From NCBI GenBank assembly GCA_021808665.1, contig JAKBBA010000072.1:1-16524 (forward strand): a stretch of DNA of 16,524 nucleotides. Reading direction: 5' to 3'. The first letter of the stretch is position 1; every line of letters starts with the position of its first letter. Shown here in pieces: positions 1 through 6,210 of the stretch. The notes beneath the pieces were generated by a model. The model had not been told where the DNA came from, did no database searches, and worked only from the letters and a program-made list of their open reading frames with translations. The position numbers and the translations under genes were made by a program. Source of the stretch: Actinomycetes bacterium. GTDB lineage: Bacteria; Actinomycetota; Acidimicrobiia; Acidimicrobiales; Palsa-688.

Positions 1-1040
1 ATCGCCATGAGGAACGGCTCGAAGCGCTCGGTGAGCCAACGGTGGGCTGCTATCGCCTCGCTCACGGCGGATCGTCCGCCCCTCTCCAACTCGGCCTTAT
101 AGAAGTCGAGGTCGTTGAGGAGCCTGCGCGCCTGATTCTCCTGGACCGAAATACCGGTGAGGCGTGCGAGGCGCCGTCCGTGGTGGCCCTCCTCGACGAC
201 GAGGGGCCTGATACGGATGCGGTCCTTGCCAACAAGCGAGACGACCGAAAGCTCGCTTGCGTCGAAGCCGAGAGTGTTGAGCCGGCGGACTCGGTCCTCT
301 AGTCGCCACAGCTCATCAGAAGAAAACTCTTCCTCGGACGTGACTTCCGCCCACAACGCCTCGTAGCGTTCCGCAAGCTGCAAAGCCACGTCGACCGGGT
401 CGGTGTCAGTGCTCACCTTGCCGGCTGCTACAAGGTCCGCAAGGCCGCCGGCCATGTTCTCGACCGCAATGTCCACGTCGTATCGCCGTTGGCCGTCTGA
501 AAGCGTCGGGTGATGCTCAGCAGTCTCGGCGTCGACGAGATAAGCCCGAAGCTCCCCGGCGTCCCGGCGAAACAGTGCGTTCGCCAGCGAGAAGTCACCC
601 CACCAGAAACCCTCCAAGTGCAATTGCACGAGCAGGACGGCGGCGGCGTCGATTAGCCGCTGTTGGCTTGTCGACCAACCGTCACGGCGCAGGAGATACG
701 TGTAGGGGAGTGCGTAGTCCAAAAAGCGTGTCACCACCGCACCATCGAGATGCTCGCCGGACTTGGTGGCGCGATTCACCACAACGCACGCAACATCGAC
801 GACCGGCAACGACGAGTCGGCCATCTCCTTGAGCATGGCGTACTCTTTGAGCGCAAAGCGGTCGTCGAGCTCCTTCACGGCGAACACCCGGCCCTCCAAC
901 TCGACGAAGCGCACGATATGGCGCGACCGTCCCCGCGCCATCCGCACGAGGCGGGGGTCCTTCCATCGTCCGAGGGGTTTCGACCAGTCAAGGTCGACCA
1001 AGCCGGCGTACGAGCTCTGGCTGGCGATTTGCATTTCCAT
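1..1040 (-). CDS. DUF4032 / WaaP-like kinase-fold protein (3' end outside window)
   Basis: An open frame runs from ATG at 1040 to the left edge (346 codons, no stop in the window). It carries a protein-kinase-like set of residues in the right order: AVKEL (Lys56), KEY (Glu66), a catalytic-loop-like GDFSLANALF (Asp149, Asn154) and a DFG-like LVDAE (Asp170). This pattern belongs to the lipopolysaccharide-kinase (Kdo/WaaP) superfamily, and the whole protein matches what I know of the actinobacterial DUF4032 family. The end of DUF4032 continues beyond Asp170 with LSDGQRRYDVDIAVEN and similar charged helices. Substrate and role are unknown. The start has a weak AGGTAGG about 6 nt upstream; a second ATG two codons in (1034) is also possible. 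It diverges from the helicase gene. Confident of the family; function is not established. Confidence 0.85.
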   Translation of the reverse strand, partial: MEMQIASQSSYAGLVDLDWSKPLGRWKDPRLVRMARGRSRHIVRFVELEGRVFAVKELDDRFALKEYAMLKEMADSSLPVVDVACVVVNRATKSGEHLDGAVVTRFLDYALPYTYLLRRDGWSTSQQRLIDAAAVLLVQLHLEGFWWGDFSLANALFRRDAGELRAYLVDAETAEHHPTLSDGQRRYDVDIAVENMAGGLADLVAAGKVSTDTDPVDVALQLAERYEALWAEVTSEEEFSSDELWRLEDRVRRLNTLGFDASELSVVSLVGKDRIRIRPLVVEEGHHGRRLARLTGISVQENQARRLLNDLDFYKAELERGGRSAVSEAIAAHRWLTERFEPFLMA

Positions 1041-1304
1041 GGCGACCTACCTGTCTGGCGTCGGTGCTGCGGTGGGCGGCAGCGGCAGATAGCAGCGCGT
1101 CGACGGGCCCCTGTCCATGTCACGGAGATTACAGTTCCAGCGATCCGCAAGTCGGGGGATCGGCGGTTTCGACGGGTGCGTGACCGCGCGAAACCCGCCA
1201 GCTGGTAGCATAATCGTTATTGCTGCCCCGGAACGGTTCGTTCCCTGGGTTGCGGGCCGGTTGGACCGGCTGGGCACAAGGCCCGTTCATGTCAGCCGAC
1301 AACC
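1041..1304. promoter_or_regulatory. Divergent intergenic region between the DUF4032 and helicase genes
   Basis: This 264-bp gap must hold promoters for both divergent genes. An AT-rich patch in otherwise GC-rich DNA (TAGCATAAT, 1206-1214) could supply a -10 element for the helicase, but no good -35 lies at normal spacing. Just before the helicase is a small hairpin, CCGGT-TGG-ACCGG (about 1258-1270), inside a longer GGGCC/GGCCC arrangement, so the helicase leader may fold. No Shine-Dalgarno sequence precedes the helicase ATG. The exact promoter positions are guesses. Confidence 0.35.
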
Positions 1305-2624
1305 ATGGAGAACACCATCACTTCCCTTACCTTTGCCGCCCTCGGTCTCCCCGAGGCCCTAGTCAGGGCGCTCGCCGCCCAGAAGATCACCGATCCTTTC
1401 CCGATCCAAGCGGCGACATTGCCCGACGCTCTTAGCGGAGCCGACATCTGCGGGCGGGCACCGACCGGGTCAGGTAAGACACTTGCGTTCGGCCTTCCGC
1501 TTCTAGCCGGGCTTGCCGGGATGAAGTCGGCGGCGCGTCCGGGACGCCCTCTCGCCCTCGTGCTACTGCCGACGCGCGAACTGGCATCGCAGGTCGCGAC
1601 CGTCCTGTCGGAGCTCGGCCGGTCCGTCGGGGCGTCGGTCGGCGTCGCGTACGGCGGTGTGGGTTACGGTCCGCAGAGAGTAGCGCTGCGCCGCGGAATC
1701 GACCTGCTGATCGGATGCCCCGGACGCCTCGAAGACCTGATCGCTCAAGGCGACCTCGACCTTTCCGACGTGCGTTGGGCTGTCTTGGACGAGGCGGACC
1801 GGATGGCGGACATGGGCTTCCTGCCGTCTGTCAAACGGCTGTTGGACAAGATCAACCAGCAACGCCAGATGCTGCTCTTCTCGGCGACGCTCGATGGCGC
1901 TGTCGACGTCGTCGTGCGGCGTTACCTGCACGACCCGCGAATGATCGAAGCGGCTCCGAGTGACGTTGACACCGGTGACGTCACCCACCTGTGGTGGCGC
2001 ACCGACCGTGACCGTCGCATAGGGCTCACGGCCGAGCTCGTCGGCCGCCAAGCACCGGCGGTCGTGTTCTGTCGTACCCGTCACGGCGCCGACAGGCTGA
2101 CCCGAAGGCTTCAAGCGGTGGGCGTGAAGGCGGCTGCGGTGCACGGGAGTCGATCCCAGCCGCAGCGCGACCGGGCGTTGGCCGACTTCAGCCAGGGGCG
2201 AGTTGACGCCCTTGTTGCGACAGATGTGGCGGCCAGAGGAATACACGTCGACGGGGTAGCGTGCGTCGTACACTTCGACCCGCCCGGCGACGCCAAGGAC
2301 TACGTACACCGCTCCGGGCGTACCGGGCGCGCTGGTGCAGACGGCATCGTCGTAAGTCTGGTAACCAATGAAGTGGAAAAAGAGGTCAAGCTTCTCCAAC
2401 GCAGTCTGGATGGCGACCATTCGACCACCTCGCCTGACATGTCCGCTCTACCCACCATGCCCGAGCGGCCGCCCGCCCCGGCGTCAGTCGAGTCGCAGCG
2501 AAGCCCCCGAAGTGGCTCGGGTGGTCGCGCTACCAAGCGCCCTCAGGGAGCATCCCGCAGGCGTCGAGGCGGGCCGGCCGCAGCGGGCAAACCGACTGCG
2601 AAAGTCAACCGAGCAGGCGCGTAG
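1305..2624 (+). CDS. DEAD-box ATP-dependent RNA helicase
   Basis: A 439-residue superfamily 2 helicase that unwinds or remodels RNA using ATP, in the cytoplasm; bacterial members act in ribosome assembly, RNA decay and cold adaptation. All motifs are present in order: Q motif (DPFPIQ, about 30-35), motif I APTGSGKT (52-59), Ia PTRELA (89-94), GG (117-118), Ib CPGR (138-141, Cys in place of the usual Thr), II DEAD (162-165), III SAT (193-195), IV VVFCRT (253-258), V ATDVAARG (305-312) and VI HRSGRTGR (335-342). After about residue 375 comes a Pro/Ser/Arg-rich basic tail (SGSGGRATKRPQ, SRRRRGG), which in such proteins usually adds non-specific RNA binding. The start ATG has no visible Shine-Dalgarno. 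The 3' end overlaps the convergent lrp-type gene by 20 bp. RhlE/CsdA-like by general form; the subtype is not resolved. Confidence 0.96.
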   Translation: MENTITSLTFAALGLPEALVRALAAQKITDPFPIQAATLPDALSGADICGRAPTGSGKTLAFGLPLLAGLAGMKSAARPGRPLALVLLPTRELASQVATVLSELGRSVGASVGVAYGGVGYGPQRVALRRGIDLLIGCPGRLEDLIAQGDLDLSDVRWAVLDEADRMADMGFLPSVKRLLDKINQQRQMLLFSATLDGAVDVVVRRYLHDPRMIEAAPSDVDTGDVTHLWWRTDRDRRIGLTAELVGRQAPAVVFCRTRHGADRLTRRLQAVGVKAAAVHGSRSQPQRDRALADFSQGRVDALVATDVAARGIHVDGVACVVHFDPPGDAKDYVHRSGRTGRAGADGIVVSLVTNEVEKEVKLLQRSLDGDHSTTSPDMSALPTMPERPPAPASVESQRSPRSGSGGRATKRPQGASRRRRGGPAAAGKPTAKVNRAGA

Positions 2625-3048
2625 GGTCAAAGCTGCGTTCGCCCAGCACGATCCTCGACTGGACTTCTCGCGCCCCGAGGCGACGCACGGTATCTACCAG
2701 GCGCTGCAGGTCGGCAGTTCCGGTACAGGCTATGCGTAGCTGGTAGTCGAACTCCCCGGTCGTGTGGATCGCGCCCAAAACCTGAGGGACGGCTTCGAGT
2801 GCCTTCTCGAAATCCTCCCGGGAGACGTGCTCTTTGAGCTTGATGTCAGTGAGCGCGTGCAGGGTGCATCCGACGCTCGCAAGGTTGAACTCGGCGTGGT
2901 AGCCGCTGATCGTGGCGTTCTGGCGTAGCCGGCGGACCCGGTCCGCAGTGCTGTTCGCGCTCAACGCCACTATGCGCGCAAGCTCCTGGTAGGTAAGCCG
3001 CCCGTCAGCTACAAGCACACGGACCAACTGTCGATCGATGTCGTCCAC
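2605..3048 (-). CDS. AsnC/Lrp-family transcriptional regulator, probable regulator of the kynurenine operon
   Basis: 147 residues, the usual length for the family. The N-terminal winged helix-turn-helix covers about residues 3-50 (DDIDRQLVRVL, then QELARIVALSANSTADRVRRL). The C-terminal RAM ligand-binding domain follows (about 62-140, with TTGEFDYQLRIACTG in the ligand-pocket region). The start is GTG at 3048, with AAAGAGG about 10 nt upstream. It diverges, across 95 bp, from a membrane protein, tryptophan dioxygenase and kynureninase. In several proteobacteria an Lrp/AsnC-type protein (KynR) controls kynA/kynU in response to kynurenine, so the same logic is likely here, but this is inferred from family and position. 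Its 3' end overlaps the helicase gene, with no room for a terminator between them. Confidence 0.93.
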   Translation of the reverse strand: MDDIDRQLVRVLVADGRLTYQELARIVALSANSTADRVRRLRQNATISGYHAEFNLASVGCTLHALTDIKLKEHVSREDFEKALEAVPQVLGAIHTTGEFDYQLRIACTGTADLQRLVDTVRRLGAREVQSRIVLGERSFDPTRLLG

Positions 3049-3143
3049 GGATATATCGCCTCTTTTTCCAAAATACCTCGATAGTTACGGTAATCGTACC
3101 TTCGGGCTCATAGGAACGAGACATTCGAGGCTGATCATGGCCG
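3049..3143. promoter_or_regulatory. Divergent promoter region of the kynurenine locus
   Basis: A 95-bp gap, more AT-rich than its surroundings, between the divergent Lrp-type regulator and the membrane-protein/kynA/kynU set. It has to contain both promoters and holds the 19-bp palindrome listed separately. A direct repeat, TACCTCG (3074-3080) and TACCTTCG (3097-3104), is spaced by 23 bp, roughly two helical turns, which suits a multimeric Lrp-type protein. I cannot assign -10/-35 elements with confidence. Confidence 0.45.
3083..3101. promoter_or_regulatory. Candidate operator (19-bp imperfect palindrome)
   Basis: AGTTACGGTAATCGTACCT is symmetric about its central A, with 7 of 9 base pairs complementary. 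Length, AT-containing centre and position between an Lrp-type regulator and its likely target operon fit an Lrp/AsnC binding site (typically about 15 bp, degenerate palindrome). Binding is inferred, not shown. Confidence 0.4.
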
Positions 3144-3983
3144 ATGATGGCATACGTGAACTTGCTATTCGTAGAGCTGTCGTTGGCGCCCACCTTGATA
3201 TTGGTCAGCAGCCTCGTACAGCAGCGCTGGGGTCAACGCATCGGTGGCTTGATCGTCGGGCTTCCCCTGACCAGCCTCCCGCTCCTCATGCTTTTGAGTT
3301 TGGCGCACGGCGCGCAGTTCTCCGCAGCAGCCGCTGATTCAAGCCTGGAGGCTTCAGTCGCCCAGGCCCTGCTGATCTGGGTCTACGTGGCCGTTGCACG
3401 TCGGGCGGGTTTGGTGGCGAGTCTCGCCGCCTCGGCCGGAGCCTTCGGCCTTGCAGTAGCTGTTCTATATGTGACCCCCCGGTGGTCACCGCTTTTGAGC
3501 CTGGTTGTCGGGGTCGCCGCCTATATCGGCGCACTTCGCTACTGGCCTCGGGCGCAGATCGCTCGCCGCGCTTCGAGCGCCCCGTCGGCTCCGCCAAGCC
3601 CGGAGTCGGGCTTGCGACTGAGCTACCGGTTGGCGATCAGGATGGCCATTGCGGCGCTCTTCGCTGCCCTCCTTACCGGAGTATCGGGCGTCTTGGGCTC
3701 GCAGCTGTCCGGCCTGGTCAGCGCGTTTCCCGTCCTGACTTTCGTGATGGGCGGACTGACCCACCGAGAGGGTGGCGAGATCGAAGTCGCCAACTTCCTT
3801 TACGGCGTTACGAGGGGATCCTTCGCTGTGGTCACGTCACTGTTCACCCTGGCCGTAACCCTGCCGAGTGGGAACCTGACCAAGGCGTTCGGCCTTGCAA
3901 CGCTCGCCGCTGTCGCGACGCAAGTCCTTATCAGCGTCTCTCGCGGGTCGCGCTCGACGAATCCGGTTATCGTCGAAGCGTGA
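3144..3983 (+). CDS. Polytopic membrane protein with two similar halves; putative transporter of the kynurenine operon
   Basis: 279 residues with about nine hydrophobic segments (roughly 5-25, 31-54, 69-87, 89-109, 113-131, 161-182, 186-205, 216-240, 245-266). A charged and Pro/Ser-rich linker (136-158) splits it in two. The halves look related: WGQRIGGLIVGLPLTSLP (about 29-46) matches LGSQLSGLVSAFPVLTF (about 184-200), each following a hydrophobic helix and preceding a polar turn. The short GlpM-type membrane proteins show a similar GLxxxFPxxxF pattern, so this may be a fused duplicate of that kind; this is from memory, without alignment. The stop TGA overlaps a possible GTG start of the next gene, so it is co-transcribed with kynA and kynU. 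Function is unknown; transport of tryptophan, kynurenine or anthranilate is inferred from context. No clear Shine-Dalgarno precedes the ATG ATG start. Confidence 0.8.
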   Translation: MMAYVNLLFVELSLAPTLILVSSLVQQRWGQRIGGLIVGLPLTSLPLLMLLSLAHGAQFSAAAADSSLEASVAQALLIWVYVAVARRAGLVASLAASAGAFGLAVAVLYVTPRWSPLLSLVVGVAAYIGALRYWPRAQIARRASSAPSAPPSPESGLRLSYRLAIRMAIAALFAALLTGVSGVLGSQLSGLVSAFPVLTFVMGGLTHREGGEIEVANFLYGVTRGSFAVVTSLFTLAVTLPSGNLTKAFGLATLAAVATQVLISVSRGSRSTNPVIVEA

Positions 3984-4000
3984 CGGAGAGAGGGGGCGAG

Positions 4001-4843
4001 TTGAGCAGCGAACGGCCGATCGAATCAGGAATCATGAACCTGCGCGTCGAGATGTCCTACGGCGAATACCTCCACCTCGATCAGCTACTCGCGGCCCAGC
4101 ACCCCTTGAGCCGGCCCGTCAACCACGACGAGCTCCTCTTCATCATCCAGCACCAGACCTCCGAGTTGTGGCTGAAACTGGTGCTGCACGAGCTGCTGTA
4201 CGCCCGGACATGTCTGAGCGAGGATTCGGTGGGACCCGCGCTCAAAGCCCTGTCGAGGGTCAAGCACGTCCAGCACCAGTTGAGCGAGCAGTGGTCGGTT
4301 CTTGCGACGCTCACCCCGACGGAGTACGGGCAATTCCGAAGCCAGCTCGGGACGTCCTCCGGTTTCCAGTCGTGGCAGTACCGGGCAGTGGAGTTCGTCC
4401 TCGGCAACAAGTCGGCGCGAATGGTGACCCTCTTCGACCACGATCGCAAGGCGCAAGAGCTCCTTGCGGCGCTTCTGTGCGAACCGACGCTCTACGACGA
4501 GTTCCTTCGCTACCTGGCCAGGCGCTCGTACCCGATTCCGGAGGCGGTGCTGGGCCGCGACGTGACTGAGCCATGGAAGCTCGTCCCCGACCTCGTGGGG
4601 GTGATGACCGACCTTTACCGTGATCCGAAGCGTGACTGGGAGGCATACGAGATCTGCGAGGCGCTCGTCGACGTCGAGGACAACTTCCAGTTGTGGCGTT
4701 TCCGCCACCTTTCGACGGTGCGCAGAACCATCGGCGACCAGACCGGAACCGGCGGCTCCAGCGGCATAGGGTTCCTGCGAGCGGCCCTTGACCTGAGCTT
4801 CTTCCCTGAGCTCTACGCGCTTCGAAGCGAGGTCGGGCATTGA
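4001..4843 (+). CDS. kynA: Tryptophan 2,3-dioxygenase
   Basis: A haem enzyme that opens the indole ring of L-tryptophan to give N-formylkynurenine, the first step of the kynurenine pathway, in the cytoplasm. The sequence follows the bacterial enzyme (such as that of Xanthomonas) along its length: MSYGEYLHLDQLLAAQHPLS, then IIQHQTSELWLK with the distal His (His51 here), SSGFQSWQYRAVEFVLGNK, and FQLWRFRHLSTV with the proximal haem ligand His236. GTGGSSGIGFL forms the substrate-binding loop. I chose TTG at 4001 (280 residues). A purine-rich GGAGAGAGGGGG lies just upstream, and the ESGI before the internal ATG at 4034 still resembles the EPGI of homologues, so 4034 looks too late. GTG at 3980, overlapping the previous stop, is an alternative. 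It sits between the membrane protein and kynureninase and overlaps the latter by 4 nt. Confidence 0.95.
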   Translation: MSSERPIESGIMNLRVEMSYGEYLHLDQLLAAQHPLSRPVNHDELLFIIQHQTSELWLKLVLHELLYARTCLSEDSVGPALKALSRVKHVQHQLSEQWSVLATLTPTEYGQFRSQLGTSSGFQSWQYRAVEFVLGNKSARMVTLFDHDRKAQELLAALLCEPTLYDEFLRYLARRSYPIPEAVLGRDVTEPWKLVPDLVGVMTDLYRDPKRDWEAYEICEALVDVEDNFQLWRFRHLSTVRRTIGDQTGTGGSSGIGFLRAALDLSFFPELYALRSEVGH

Positions 4844-6081
4844 GCGAGACCGTAACCCGTAACCTCGGGGACGACCGATTTGCAGAGCGGGCCGCGCGCG
4901 CTGATGCGGAGGACCCGCTTCGTGGATGGCTGGAGCGTTTCGAGCCGCTGCCCCCCGACGTCTCGGCCTACCTGGACGGCAACTCGCTCGGGCGTGTCGC
5001 CAAGGGCGTCAGCGAGGCTATGGCAAATTTCGTCGGCGAGCAGTGGGGCGGCCGTCTGATCCGCGGTTGGGACGAAAGCTGGATGAGCATCCCTGAAACC
5101 CTGGGGGACCGGATAGGTGCGGCAGCCCTCGGAGCTGGCGCCGGGCAGGTGATAGTCGGGGAGTCGACCAGCGTTCTGCTCTACAAGTTGGCGAGGGCGG
5201 CGCTGGACGCGCGCCCGGGCAGAACCCACATTGTCGTCGATACTGACAATTTTCCGACCGACCGGTACCTCCTCGAGGGGATCGCCGCAGAGCGTGGGTG
5301 CACGCTGCGCTGGGTGGAGACAGACCCGGGTGAAGGGTTGACCCCCGATCAGGTTGCCGGAGCTGTCGACGGCGACGTGGCGCTGGTGGTTGCCAGCCAT
5401 GTTTCCTACCGCTCCGCGTGGATTGCGGATGCAGCCGCTATCACGGCGATAGCGCACCGGGCCGGTGCACTGGTGCTTTGGGATGTCAGCCATTCGGTGG
5501 GATCGGTACCGATACGCCTCGACGACTGGGACGTCGACCTCGCAGCCGGCTGCACCTACAAGTACCTAAACGGAGGTCCCGGGTCCCCGGCGTTCGCCTA
5601 CGTGCGGCGGGCCGATCAGGGATCGTTTCGCCAGCCGATCTGGGGCTGGCTCGGAAGCGTCGAGCCGTTTGCCATGGGCGCAGGCTACGAGCCGACTGCG
5701 GGCATGAGATCGCTATTGAGCGGCACCCCGCACGTGCTGTCGATGGTGGCACTTGGGGTCGCATTGGGCCATCTCGAGGAGGCGGGGATCGAAGCGGTGA
5801 GAAGAAAGTCAGTCGCTCTCACCTCCTTCGCCTTGGAGTTGGCGGACGAGTGGCTGGTGCCCGAGGGAGTGGCCATAGCTTCGCCTCGTGACTCCGAGCG
5901 CCGCGGAGGCCACGTCACGCTTCGACGCCACGACTTCCGGGCTGTCAACGAGCGCCTCTGGAAGCGTGGGGTGATCCCCGACTTCCGATCCCCCGATGGG
6001 ATCAGGGTAGGCCTGGCGCCGCTCAGCACCAGCTTCGCCGACGTTTACCGAGGCCTGGCGGCGCTACGCGCTGAGCTTTGA
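4840..6081 (+). CDS. kynU: Kynureninase
   Basis: A pyridoxal-phosphate enzyme of the aminotransferase class V fold that cleaves kynurenine to anthranilate and alanine. 413 residues, the normal length. Visible landmarks are YLDGNSLGR (44-52), the GEST phosphate-binding turn (108-111), DTDNFPTDRY (134-143), SHVSYRSAW (186-194), LWDVSHSVGS (213-222, with the cofactor-binding Asp215), TYKYLNGGPGSPAF (239-252, with the Schiff-base Lys241) and GWLGS further on. The start is TTG at 4840 within TTGA, overlapping the kynA stop, with GAGGT about 7 nt upstream, so translation is probably coupled. The kynurenine formamidase that would link it to kynA is not in this window. Confidence 0.96.
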   Translation: MSETVTRNLGDDRFAERAARADAEDPLRGWLERFEPLPPDVSAYLDGNSLGRVAKGVSEAMANFVGEQWGGRLIRGWDESWMSIPETLGDRIGAAALGAGAGQVIVGESTSVLLYKLARAALDARPGRTHIVVDTDNFPTDRYLLEGIAAERGCTLRWVETDPGEGLTPDQVAGAVDGDVALVVASHVSYRSAWIADAAAITAIAHRAGALVLWDVSHSVGSVPIRLDDWDVDLAAGCTYKYLNGGPGSPAFAYVRRADQGSFRQPIWGWLGSVEPFAMGAGYEPTAGMRSLLSGTPHVLSMVALGVALGHLEEAGIEAVRRKSVALTSFALELADEWLVPEGVAIASPRDSERRGGHVTLRRHDFRAVNERLWKRGVIPDFRSPDGIRVGLAPLSTSFADVYRGLAALRAEL

Positions 6082-6118
6082 TCCCGAGTGACCGAGCGAG
6101 ACGCGCACGCTACATGAT

Positions 6119-6148
6119 GCCGCATAGACGGCACAGGGGCGGGCCGTC
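6119..6148 (+). terminator. Possible hairpin after the kynurenine operon
   Basis: GACGGC (6127-6132) and GCCGTC (6143-6148) form a perfect 6-bp stem with a 10-nt loop. An alternative small stem, GCCG/CGGC (6119-6122 with 6129-6132), shares the first arm. No U-tract follows, so it is a weak intrinsic terminator at best. Confidence 0.25.
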
Positions 6149-6152
6149 AAGG

Positions 6153-6158
6153 TAGTAT
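6153..6158 (+). promoter_or_regulatory. Possible -10 element for the downstream glycosyltransferase
   Basis: TAGTAT fits the TANNNT pattern of actinobacterial housekeeping promoters and lies about 40 bp before the ribosome binding site of the next gene. No convincing -35 element sits 16-18 bp upstream. Confidence 0.25.
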
Positions 6159-6196
6159 GCACTGATCGGGCAGTTTGTCTAACGACTGAAGACGGC

Positions 6197-6205
6197 AAAG
6201 GAGGT
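6197..6205 (+). promoter_or_regulatory. Perfect Shine-Dalgarno sequence positioned before an ACG codon
   Basis: AAAGGAGGT is an essentially full match to the 16S rRNA 3' end. Five nucleotides later, in the frame of the glycosyltransferase, comes ACG (6211-6213), with no ATG, GTG or TTG at a usable distance. The next in-frame standard start, GTG at 6250, is 44 nt away. This site decides the start call of the gene. Confidence 0.75.
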
Positions 6206-6210
6206 ATCCG

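Noticed and set aside
1563..2420. 285-codon open frame antisense to the helicase
   Set aside because: It lies entirely opposite a helicase with every motif in place. It shows no family features and is typical of the long antisense frames in GC-rich genes.
3482..4000. N-terminal extension of the dioxygenase frame
   Set aside because: It overlaps the membrane-protein gene in another frame and has no similarity to dioxygenases; only the part from about 3980-4001 onward is plausible.
4085..4840. 251-codon open frame antisense to tryptophan dioxygenase
   Set aside because: The plus-strand gene is unmistakable; the antisense product is Arg/Glu-rich with no recognisable motif.
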